64,000 nt of DNA from positions 168,970,083 to 169,034,082 of the forward strand of contig NC_133390.1 in the NCBI RefSeq assembly GCF_047511655.1, written 5' to 3'. Below the pieces are notes generated by a model, which was not told the DNA's origin, searched no databases, and saw nothing but the letters and a program-made list of their open reading frames with translations. Positions 54,795 through 64,000 of this stretch are shown one piece after another. Positions within the stretch are counted from its first letter, which is position 1. Every line of letters begins with the position of its first letter. Origin of the DNA: Castor canadensis. Lineage: Eukaryota; Chordata; Mammalia; Rodentia; Castoridae. The translations under genes and the position numbers were made by a program.

Positions 54795-54970
54795 GCTCTG
54801 TCCTAAGAATTTTACAAGAAGGGGGACATTGGCTCCTCACAGCGGCCCTAGAAGACAGGTACTTACTATTTTATCCCCAACTGACAAATGAGAAAACTGA
54901 GGCAGAGAGACCAAGCCAGATGCCACCCCACTAGTAAGTGGCAGAGCCTGGATATAAACCCAGGCAGCTG
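54795..54970 (-). repeat. MIR element
   Basis: TTTATCCCCAACTGACAAAT, GAGAAAACTGAGGCAGAGAG and AGTAAGTGGCAGAGCCTGGA. It forms an inverted pair with the previous MIR. Confidence 0.7.
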
Positions 54971-54974
54971 GTCA

Positions 54975-55660
54975 CCCCAGGCCACCACCCTGCTCTCTGC
55001 CACCTCCAGGCCACAGGAAGAGTACAATGAAGAGACATTGGTGACAGTGACTTGCAAGAAGTCAATGCTGAACAAATGTCATACTGTAGAATCTCACTCT
55101 TCCTTGAAAATGTTCCTTTTAAATTTTCTAAAACCCTAATTAAATAATTGATTCAGTCCACGAGCATTTGTGGGTAAAAGCATCAGATCCAAGGTTGGAG
55201 GGGAACCTTACCATCGGAGGAATCCACAGGTCCCTACTGGCATCACCAGTCAGGGTCCCCAGATATCCTGGGTCTCCTGACAAGAGGCAGTGCAGGGACT
55301 CAGAAACGCCCCACCCCACGCACACGTGAGCGCACACACACACACCATCCAATCTGAACTTGCTCACACTTTGAAGCTGGTTTATGGGAAATGCAGTGGA
55401 AAGAGAATAAATCAATCCCGTTACCTGTCTACAAGACAGCTAGCCTCGTCTCTGCAGTGCGTCAACCTGTTCTCGATTACAGACACGCAAAGGACACCAC
55501 AAGCAAACCGATGGTGTGCATTCATGGATCCTGAATGCCATATGCCAGACCTTAAAGGGCAGGTGGAGGTGCTTAAGGAAGAGTGAACATGGGCTGCGTT
55601 CAAGATGGTCTGAGAAAATGGGGTGAATTATGTCCGATGTGAAATAGAAAATACACATCC
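54975..55660. other. Unique sequence
   Basis: Contains a short CA run near 55330. No exon was recognised. Confidence 0.35.
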
Positions 55661-55661
55661 A

Positions 55662-55855
55662 TTTTTAAAAGGATTGAAGTCAGGACTCTGTGCTCACTAG
55701 GCAGGCACTCTACACCTGAGCCACAGCCCTTTGTGTTTCAGTTTATTTTTCAGGTAAGGTCTTGCTTTTGCTCAGAGCTGGCCTCTCAGATCATGGTCCT
55801 CCTGCCTCTGCTTCCCAAGTAGCTGGAATTACAGGTGTGTGCCAACATGCCTGAC
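55662..55855 (-). repeat. B1-ID composite SINE
   Basis: GGATTGAAGTCAGGACTCTG, CACTAGGCAGGCACTCTACA, AGGTAAGGTCTTGCTTTTGC and AAGTAGCTGGAATTACAGGT on the + strand. Confidence 0.85.
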
Positions 55856-55871
55856 TAGAAATGCCCATATT

Positions 55872-55996
55872 TTTGCCGGATGTGGTGGCTCTCACAATCC
55901 CAGCAACTCAGGAGGTGGAGGCAGGAGGATTGCGAGCTCAAGGCCAACCTAGGCAAAGTTAGACCTTATCTCAAAAACAAAGTAAAAACAAAAGAA
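55872..55996 (+). repeat. B1-type SINE
   Basis: GCCGGATGTGGTGGCTCTCA, CAACTCAGGAGGTGGAGGCA and CAAGGCCAACCTAGGC, with a tail of AAACAAAG units. It faces the preceding composite. Confidence 0.9.
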
Positions 55997-56149
55997 CTGG
56001 GAGTGTTCATAAAAGAAATTCCCACTATTTGAATGAAGTGTGGCAGAGAAGAGACTTCAAGTCTAAATTTGTCTTAAACACTTCAGCAAAGAGAAAAAAA
56101 ATAAATGAAAAAGCTTACAAGAGACACGTGTGGCCTTACGTCTTGAAGT

Positions 56150-56245
56150 GGGTGGTACCTGAGTGATAGGTACTCAGCAGTTTGTATCACTACTCAGTCT
56201 GCTTTTGTGTATGTTTGAAATCCAAAATAAGGAATAAGTCTATCC
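56150..56245 (+). mobile_element. Old LINE 3' tail
   Basis: TGCTTTTGTGTATGTTTGAA followed by ATCCAAAATAAGGAATAAG resembles L1M 3' ends. Confidence 0.45.
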
Positions 56246-56479
56246 CTCACCATGAAATCACCTTTCCAAAAAGGGAAGGGAAAAAAAAAACCTTCCACTG
56301 TGTGAAATTGCATAAAATTGATCCAACCTCAACACAAGAATAAAACCATTTACAAACTCGTCAATCACTGAACAGCCCACTGGATTCAGGCCGATGCTGT
56401 AACTAGAGATCAGTCAGAGAAAACGGTCATTTTAAGACATCTGCTGCTGTCAGTGGCAGATGGTAGACAGAAGAATATT

Positions 56480-56600
56480 CCAGGCATGACATCCGTCAGA
56501 TGGTGGCTTTAAATCCATCCCTTGCTACACAGTGGATCTAAGGCAAGTGCCTTAACTTCCCTACTCTCATCTTCCTTATCCATAAAATGGGATGGAAACT
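56480..56600 (+). repeat. MIR element
   Basis: AAGGCAAGTGCCTTAACTTC, TCATCTTCCTTATCCATAAA followed by ATGGG. Confidence 0.65.
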
Positions 56601-57420
56601 CCACCAGCCTCACAGGAAGGAGAGAGACTCAAACCTGAGAGGCACAGCCACGCCCCAGCTCACAGAGCAGACAGCGCTGCGTCTAAATGAACGTCAGTTG
56701 TGGATTTTGCAGGGGCCTGGGCTTCATGGATCACAAATGAGGATTTCCTCAGCGTTCCTCTCCCACTTAGTCCCCTTCCCCTAAATTAAAACGTGCTGCT
56801 CTGCTGCCTGAGAACAAGGCTCGCGGTGGCTCACATGGTTTCAGATGGGTCCAGGTCACCATGATGGGCTGTGGTCGGGGCAACCGAGAAGAGGAACAGT
56901 GCAGGCGCCCATGCTGTTGCAGTGCCTCCAGGCACAGAGCTGTGCCTGAACGGAAGGCCAGCGCTTTTACGACCTGAGGGATTCTGTCTTGCTGCGGGCC
57001 TCTGGGTGGGATCCAGGCTCCTCCTACAGCCTCCTAGCTCACAGTGTCCTCAGGCGTCCTTGGCGAGGGTGGCCTCCTCTTACAGTAAAAGTTCTTGCCA
57101 TACTGTTTGAGGCCTTGTTTTGTTGGTTGTGGGTTGGGGTGTGGGTCTAGGATTTGTGATTTTTTTTTTAATAGCTCTGCATGAGAAATGTTCTATAAAG
57201 TTCTGCATTTTGCTCCAGGGCCCTGCTGAACCCAACCAGAAACCAGGCGGAACGTGTGTGGTCCTGTCTCAGTCGGCCACCGCATGCTGGGTGCTTTCTT
57301 GAAGGCTGCTTCTATGGACCCAGAGAATATCGGACCATGCATTGCAAAATACAGTCTCTAAAATTGCATTGAGCTTTTTCTTAAGTCAATTATAAGATGT
57401 CACAATTAAAAAAAAAAAGT
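56601..57420. other. Unique sequence
   Basis: No supported feature. Confidence 0.35.
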
Positions 57421-57423
57421 GTG

Positions 57424-57548
57424 ATTTTTTTTTTTTTGAGACAGAGTCTTACTATATAGCCCAGTAGCCCAGGCTGGCCTTGAACTCAAGATCCTCCTAC
57501 CTCAACTTCCTGAGTTCTGGGATTACAGGCATGAACCACCATGCCTGA
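57424..57548 (-). repeat. B1-type SINE
   Basis: Poly(T), GAGACAGAGTCTTACTATAT, GGCTGGCCTTGAACTCAAG and GGGATTACAGGCATGAACCA. Confidence 0.9.
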
Positions 57549-57559
57549 ACTGTATGAGC

Positions 57560-57912
57560 CATTTTCATAACATTTTTCATTCATTTAGAGACAGGGAACA
57601 GATTAGTGGTTGCCAGGGTCCAGGTGGTGATGGGAGATGAGGAGGGTGTGTGTGCCACAAAGGGACTGCTCAGGGAAACTTTGTGTCATAGATATGTTCT
57701 CTGTCTCCATGACCTGAACCTACACATAAGCTAAAATGACACAGAGCTGCACCTGCTCTGCACCAATGTCTGTCCTGGCAGGGATGTTGTACAGAGGTTA
57801 CTGAGGATGACGTCACAGGGGAACAGGTGAGAGGGGACTCAGCACCACTCCGTACTGTGCTTTGCAAATCTTGTGAATCTGTAATCATCTCAAAGTAAAA
57901 AGTGATAAAAAA
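57560..57912 (+). mobile_element. Ancient L1M 3' UTR fragment
   Basis: GACAGGGAACAGATTAGTGG, TTGCCAGGGTCCAGGTGGTG and, at the end, GAATCTGTAATCATCTCAAA, then GTAAAAAGTGATAAAAAAC. Non-coding. Confidence 0.6.
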
Positions 57913-58192
57913 CAAAAACCAATCCCGTGGACAACCCACTGTACTAGCCTAGTGATGGGCCCCATTTTCCCTGCTACAGAGAAAGAGAAACACTTAGGGC
58001 AAAGCTGCCCCGTGGCCACTTCACTCCTCGCCCAGGTCACAGAGATGAGAACTCAGGCATTAAGTGAGACGGCTGAGATTTGGGACCCAGGCTGGGTTTC
58101 CTTGGGGACACAAGACTCCCTGGAACTTAATCAGCCTGGATGAAAGATGGCAGTGAGGAAGAGACCCTGCGGCCCATCTGGATCATTGCTTA

Positions 58193-58268
58193 GGGCTGGA
58201 ATGGGCTCTGCGGTGCAGCACTTCCCAGCATGCACCAGGCCTTGGCTTTGATCCCCAGCACCGCCTAA
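58193..58268 (+). repeat. ID-type SINE, degraded
   Basis: GGGCTGGAATGGGCTCTGCG, CACTTCCCAGCATGCACCAG and GGCTTTGATCCCCAGCACCG. No clear tail. Confidence 0.7.
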
Positions 58269-58269
58269 T

Positions 58270-59480
58270 AGGAAAACGGCCATAATTAAGGAGGCGTCTG
58301 GCATCATTCTTCCTTCTGGGATGACCAGGGGGACAACAGCCCCCCACTATTCAGATACTTCTGGCTCTGTCCTACATACAGCCCTGATGCCAGAAAGAAG
58401 GCCTTTGGGGGAGGGGAGGAAAGTTAATAAATTAGTGAATGACCAGCGGCGTGGCTTTCTGGCGTGGAATCAGCGATTCAGAGATTGGCAACCGACTGGA
58501 GGCTGGGATGAATTTACTATCAGTTGCACCCCTATTTTCTGTGCAGCCTTTGCAGAGAAGATTGAAAGCACCTTCTTTATCTGCAGCGATGGTTCCCAAT
58601 GGATCACACCCTGCCTCCCCTTCCCCATTTAAGGGAGCAGGTTGGGGGAAGGAGGAGGTGTGGACAGGAGGAAGCTATGTGACCACACCCATGTGGTGTG
58701 TGTGCTTCTTCCCAGTGGTTGTGGAGGTCAGCCATGGTGAGCCCTTGAACTCCACTGCCTGCACCTGCAGCTGATTCCTGTTCTACCTTTCACACTGAGC
58801 ACGCAGGAAGTGACGCACAGGGGTCTGAATGCAGAGGAAGCCTGGGGACCAGCACTGCAGGGTGGCCACCAACAGCTGCAGGTAGACACCTTCCACAGCT
58901 TGTCCACTGCAGCAAGAGGATGTTTCTTCTCTAGCAGCTCATGGGACCCCACTGACTCACGTGACCACACCACAGAGCCAATCAGAAGGCTAGGAGATGC
59001 CGGTTGCCAGGCTCAAAGTCTGTCGGCAGGTGACCTCACCCACTCCACGTGAACTGAGTGAAGGAGAGGCAGCTCTCCCAATGGAAAGAAAGATCACTTT
59101 TGCCCACAGAGCTACCATGGTCAAATGTCATGAGTCTGCTGCTCCTGCCGTGCTCCTTCTTAAGCAGTGGCTCTCTCTTCCTGTTTCAGCTCTAGACATG
59201 GCTGCCTTCTCCTCTTTGCTTAGTTCAAGACAGGACCACCAAGGTAGCCACAGGCAGGCAGACTTTAATAGTGCAATGGCATTACACTATTACAAGAGGC
59301 GTCTGTGTCACTTGGACCATTCCCCCTCCCGGGATGGTGGGACACTGTACTGCCCCTACTATATACCTCTGAATATGTCTTTCGCGCAGTACTGAGGCTA
59401 GGAAGAAGAATAGACCAGGGATTCTCAAGCTGTACATCCACAGGACCCGGGCAGGCAATATAAATCAGGGCAGCATCCAG
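58270..59480. other. Unique sequence
   Basis: No repeat, exon or RNA gene recognised. Open frames near 58321 and 58997 show no family. Confidence 0.35.
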
Positions 59481-59494
59481 GGACGTGATGATGG

Positions 59495-60250
59495 CAGTGA
59501 CCAGCTCAGAACTTGGCACATAAAGCAAGCACTCAATAAATATTGGCTGGATGGGTGCATTTGTCATATGACACATTCATTTCTCACACCATAAGTCTTT
59601 ATTAAGCCACTATTAAGGACCCTGTAGGAGACTTGGGGGATATAGTACAGGGGTTTAAAATAGACACAATCCCTGCCACTGAGGTTCTGCCTACAAAGAT
59701 GGTAGTGACTGGTGTGTAAAAGAGGGACTCTGGCCTGTGGAATCTCACTCAGGGGGCCTGGGGAAATCTTGCTGGTGCTGAGGCCTCTGCGGGGCAAGCC
59801 AGAGGGAATGGTGTCTCAGGCAGAGGAAACAAACAGCATGAGAACATGGAGTGAGAAGAAGGCCAGTGTGCTGGCATAAGATTCCAGGCAAGGCATGGCC
59901 CAGTTGAGAAATCTTCATTTCAATCTAAGAATGGTAGGAAGCAATCAGAGGTCACACAATGATAGGAGGGACGGGGGTGTTCAGATACGTGTTGTCAACT
60001 GATATGCAGAGAACCAAGTGGAGGGAGGCCAGAGAGGTCCCAGGGAGATGGGCATGGAGACTGTGGTAATCTTCCAGGGCAGAGAGGGTGTGGCTTGGAT
60101 GTGGACGATGGCCATGGAGGTAAACTTGACAAGACATGAGAGTTGAGGGCAGGGGACATGGGGTTGATCATATGCTTTTGGTGTGAGCAAGTGGCCCTGA
60201 TGTGTGGAGCTGGGTCCTAGCCAGTTTGCTGTGAGTAGACATGTTTTGAA
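59495..60250 (+). repeat. L2 terminus and L2-associated ancient repeat
   Basis: An L2-like 3' end, AAGCAAGCACTCAATAAATA, lies at 59523-59542. It is followed by GTCTTTATTAAGCCACTATT and a long stretch with GGCAGAGGAAACAAACAGCA, GAAGGCCAGTGTGCTGGCAT and GGGAGATGGGCATGGAGACT. This is the longest copy of the ancient repeat seen elsewhere in the window. Confidence 0.55.
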
Positions 60251-61185
60251 TTGAAGTCAAATGGGGGTGATGGGGGCGTGCAGCCAGAAACATCCAGGTT
60301 TGAGCCGCAGCTGCTGTCTATGCAGACAGAAGTCTGAGATTGCTGTGTTGTCAGCAGGCTTCAATTTCTCAGCCCTCCAAGGATACCGGAGGTTGTCCCT
60401 CTCTGATGTCCTCTTGGCCATCTGTCCTCCCCATCTAGCAGACAGGGCCCCGTCCTCACCCAAGGTAGCTCCTGCTGGAGGCGGCGGGGAGAGAAAGGTG
60501 AGCAGCACACCCGCCTGGGTCCTCCATCTGCTTTTGATCCTTCTGTGTCTTTGAAGTCACCCCCATCCCTGCCCTCCAGCTGTCATCTCTCAGCTCCTCC
60601 AGCAGCCTGCATGCTCCCCCAAAGCTTCTCTGTCCCTGGGGACTGGGGTGGTGACAAGGGCAACAAATGATGCAAGCCGCCTGCCAGGCAGCAGCAGGCC
60701 CAGAAGAAGACTGCGGATGGGGGCTTCTGAGAGCCTCTTTCCTCCAGATCCTGGGGTCTGTTCCAAATCAGCCGAGGTAGCAGGGGCTTACAACAGTGCA
60801 ACCCAGAAAAATCTTTTGGTAAACGAATCCGGTGGCCCTGCTTCCTTGTCCTGCTGGTCTTGGTGAGAGGGAGGCTGGGGCTTTTCCTCCCCCACCCCAG
60901 GAAGGCTGTCTGGTGGCTCCGGGCCTCCCTGCACAGAGTGAGCTGGTCTCCAATTTCAATCCATTGTGTGTGTGGTGGGGTGGGGGGCGCCTTCTTCCAC
61001 AAATTGCAGAGCTCAGCTCTGCCCCAGACCACAGTTGGAACCAGCAGTTTCTAGGTGATGCTCATGACAGGTTCCATGTCCACCTGCAGTGCTGACTGTG
61101 TTCTGCAAGCCTCTGTGTGACTTCAGCCCATGTCAGGAGCCATCTTTGTGGAGCACGCTCACTCATGCCTTCTCAGACATAATTT
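60251..61185. other. Unique sequence
   Basis: GC-moderate with a GT/GGGG patch near 60965-60990. No exon was recognised. Confidence 0.35.
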
Positions 61186-61189
61186 GCAG

Positions 61190-61315
61190 GGCAACTTGGC
61201 CAGGAAACTTCTGTTATTGTTTCCATTCTTACAGCTGAGGCTCAGAATGTAGAATGACTTGTCCGAGGTCACACAATGGACCAGAGGCAGTAGCTGGGAT
61301 TTGAACCCCAGTGGT
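61190..61315 (-). repeat. MIR element
   Basis: TTGTTTCCATTCTTACAGCT, CTTGTCCGAGGTCACACAAT and GCTGGGATTTGAACCCCAG. Confidence 0.65.
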
Positions 61316-61404
61316 GGATGGTGGATCTGGCATGCTAACCAGCTAGTTCTACAGGCTTTACAGCTGAATGGCCCTGGGGTCCAAGTTTGACTCAGTATTG
61401 CTCA

Positions 61405-61535
61405 TAAGCCATGGCTAAGAGCACAGACTTGAGCCAGAATGCCTGACTGTGAATCTGGGTTCTATCACTAAGTAGTCAGTTTACTCTGAACCTCAGTCTC
61501 CTCATCGCTACCTAGTTCATAGAGTGAAATGAGCT
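61405..61535 (+). repeat. MIR element
   Basis: GGCTAAGAGCACAGACTTGA, GCCTGACTGTGAATCTGGGT and CCTCAGTCTCCTCATCGCTA. Inverted relative to the previous MIR. Confidence 0.65.
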
Positions 61536-61919
61536 CAGGGCCCTTGGCTTCAAAGTCAGTGCTTCAAATTTTTATTTGAATTTTCTATAAAATGAGGACC
61601 ACAATCAGGGCCAGGTTAAGACCATTGAAGGCCTCGAAACTACAAGGATCAGCCTTCCTCCTCCTCTGCCTCCTGTAGTTGAACTATAAATCAGTGTGGC
61701 TCACAACACACAAAATCCCTGTGTGCTGATTCACAAGCTTCTGCTGGACTCTCATGCAGAGTTGGACAAGTTCACAAAACAGGGCCAGCTCACATTTCCT
61801 AGTGCCTGTTCTGTGCACAGCCAACCTGTTGGGAACACAGGGCAGATAATTCTTCTCCCAGGCTGGTTGAGGGAATTCACTAATCCTTTCTTGTGCCAGG
61901 TCCACTCTGGTTTTACTGA

Positions 61920-62450
61920 TCTATTGAGTTCTGAGTTTTAATTATTTAATTTTTCGGTTTTATAATTTCCATTTGAGTTTTTTTTTTTTAATCCCAATTC
62001 TATAGTAGCATTTTCCATCTTCAATCTACTTTCTAGATCTCGTTGTCACAGTTGTTAAGGATTCAATGTTTGGCAACTCCAGGATCTGAATTTCATGTGG
62101 GTTTGTTTCTGTCTTGGTTCTTGCTTCATTTTTTGTTTTTGTTGTTGTTTTTGGTTTTTGCAATAGTGGGGTTTGAACCCAGGGCCTTGCGTTTGGTAGG
62201 CATGCCCTGTACCACTTGAGCCACTCCCTGAGCTCTGTCTTGGTTTTTGATCCTTTGGTCTTGTCACCTTGCATGCCTAGTAATTTTTTAATGTGGGTGA
62301 AAACTAGTGGAAGATCGCATCTTCCTGAAAAGCAAAGATACTTTTCTTCTGGCAAACAGTGATAGTAGAGGGCTGTCACTTTGATCCAGTATGGGATAAA
62401 GATGACACAAGGTGGAATCTACTTATTTTGCCATTATTCTAGTGAATAGC
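61920..62450 (+). repeat. Ancient interspersed repeat, interrupted by a SINE
   Basis: T-rich sequence with AATTTCCATTTGAGTTT, ATCTGAATTTCATGTGGG, CTTGCATGCCTAGTAATTTT. It resembles a common old mammalian repeat that I cannot name. It is split by the ID element at 62124-62233. Confidence 0.4.
62124..62233 (-). repeat. ID-type SINE with target-site duplication
   Basis: GGGGTTTGAACCCAGGGCCT, GCCCTGTACCACTTGAGCCA with a T-rich left side. Flanked by TCTGTCTTGGTTYTTG at 62108-62123 and 62234-62249, 15 of 16 identical. Confidence 0.9.
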
Positions 62451-63495
62451 TGATCAGGGGTCTCAAACAAAAGCCTGGGGTGTTTATTAAGACTTCGTCC
62501 TTGGTGGGCCATGGACACTAATTTTTGTTTCCCTAATACTGGGATGTTGCTAAATTCTGCTTAGTTTCAAGCTCAGGTAATGCTGTCTACTTGGTTTCTC
62601 TGCTTCTCACTCACCGCCCACAGCTGATAACTGTCTCAGGCTCACACCTCTGTGATTCTGGAATTTCTAGGATTTTGCTCCTGAGCTGCCTTAGCAGCTC
62701 TGGACTCTAGGTTTGGTCTCCCCAGCCAACGAGACTGGGAAACTCTCAGTTGTCACTTTTTTCTTCTTTGCTCACTGCTTCTGGAGGGAAGCAGTGATAG
62801 AGGTTGGACTTAACTCAGCCCATTCCTCACCTTTCTGGTATCTTGGGCCACAAGTCTGCTTTAGTTGTCTTTTGGTGCCTTGAAATCATTTTCGTAGCTT
62901 GTTTCTTCTGTTTTTGATCACGACTATGAAACTGATGTAAGAGTACAAGTTACAGTACCATAAAATCAATCAGATACTTTAATATGTACTAGAAAAATGG
63001 CTTATTTTCATTTTTCCAATATTAGAGAAAAATACATATAAAAGGCAGACCTTAGATGAATTAAAGACTTAAGTTCCAGCAGGAAAATTCTGAGTGAGTA
63101 GCTTTTCATGTAAATAAATTTAAGTCCCAAGAATAAGGAAGTAATTTCTACACCTAAAAAGAGAAATTACTGGCAAATGTGCAAGGAATTTTGTTGTATG
63201 AAAGAAGCCAGAATGAAAACAGACAAATGGCGCGTTAAGAAAGGAAGCTTACAGCATCTAAAACCAACAATGAACTAATAATACAAGGCACTCAACAAAT
63301 TAACAAGGATAAAAACCAGTAGAAGGCTAGGCAAGGATGAAGACCATGAGTCGACAGTTCCCTGAAACTCCCGAGGCCCCAGGTATGTGACTGTGTACTC
63401 AAACTCACTGATGGCCACAGAAAGCAAATGCAAGCAAATAGGAGACTGACGTTACTTTCCACCATTAGCTTGTGAAAAATTAGGAAGCCGGGCAA
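62450..63495. other. Unique or unrecognised sequence
   Basis: AT-rich from about 62880. No gene was recognised. Confidence 0.35.
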
Positions 63496-63499
63496 TGTC

Positions 63500-63935
63500 A
63501 AGTTGTGTTTGTCAGAATTTTGTCACTGTCACAAATACTGGAAAGAAACAGTTTATAGAAGGAAAGATACATTTTGGGTCATGGATTCTGCTTTGTCAGT
63601 TCATGGTTCACTGGCTCCATCCCTGTGGGCCTGAGATGAAGCTGAACATCACGGCAGGAACATGAGGTAGAGCGAGGGACTGGGGACAAAACACATTTCC
63701 AGAGCATGCCGCAGTGTCCTATGTCCCCAGCTGCGCCCCCCCTACCACCACCTTCCACCTCCTCCCTCCGATGCTATCGTATTGTGAATCCGTCAAGGGA
63801 TTAGTTCATTAATCAGGTCAGAGTCCCATGAGTCAGTCACCTCTCGGTGATCAGATCCACCTTCTGGGAACCAAGCCTTCAACGCATGAGCCTTTGGAGG
63901 GGGGTATTTGATATCTAAACCACAACACAGAGTTA
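63500..63935 (-). mobile_element. MaLR-type solo LTR relic
   Basis: On the + strand it ends CTTCAACGCATGAGCCTTTG followed by TATCTAAACCACAACAC. The reverse complement thus begins GTGTTGTGGTTTAGATAT, the start of an ERVL-MaLR LTR. The other end carries GGAAAGATACATTTTGGGTC and TTGTCACTGTCACAAATACT. It is a degraded non-coding LTR relic. Boundaries are approximate. Confidence 0.65.
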
Positions 63936-64000
63936 ACAGGAAGCTATAAACCGGAACCTCGTACATTTCTGCTGAGAATCTAGAATAGCACAGGAATGAT

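Overview
This window is mammalian nuclear DNA, most likely from a non-murid rodent. The evidence is the repeat set. There are many short 7SL-derived B1-type monomers, tRNA-derived ID-type elements, and B1-plus-ID composites resembling the B1-dID SINE. These lie over an old layer of MIR, L2, L1M, MaLR and hAT-Charlie relics. The ID consensus here (subtract-and-average by eye: GCTGGTGGAGTGGCTCAAG) and the young L1 3' end look most like a beaver or kangaroo-rat type lineage (Castorimorpha). That lineage call is from memory and was not searched. I see no Alu, no B2 and nothing bacterial, plasmid or phage-like.

Only one gene signal is convincing: a CpG island at about 1120-2130. It holds GC boxes, an inverted CCAAT box, a GGC triplet tract and a good splice donor at 1618 (GCG|GTGAGT) on the + strand. 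I read it as the promoter and first, probably non-coding, exon of an unidentified gene. I found no later exon that I could recognise, so the remaining 62 kb is best read as the start of a long first intron. Open frames elsewhere are short, cross recognisable repeats or simple sequence, and look like chance.

Layout. 1-1120: SINE, GA-rich tract, MIR and L2 upstream of the promoter. 1120-2130: CpG island and exon 1. 2130-8560: mostly unique intron with simple repeats and a 20-base G run. 8560-14060: dense MIR cluster with three SINEs. 14060-22300: mixed unique sequence and B1/ID composites. 22300-29400: old LTR/L1 territory, including an inverted duplication of an L1 segment (24706-26065). 29400-40500: MIR, SINE and GA-rich sequence. 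40500-45300: hAT-Charlie elements, L2 and SINEs. 45300-57900: the densest SINE and L1 region, including a recent-looking L1 3' fragment with a perfect target-site duplication. 57900-64000: L2-like, MIR and, at the end, a MaLR-type LTR.

The most notable structure is at 24.7-26.1 kb. A 261-base piece of the local L1 appears again about 840 bases away in opposite orientation, flanked by a 28-base near-perfect direct repeat. This looks like a templated insertion. I found no undescribed gene system, and I consider most of the window ordinary intronic or intergenic mammalian DNA. All repeat names and identity figures were made by eye, without a library search.
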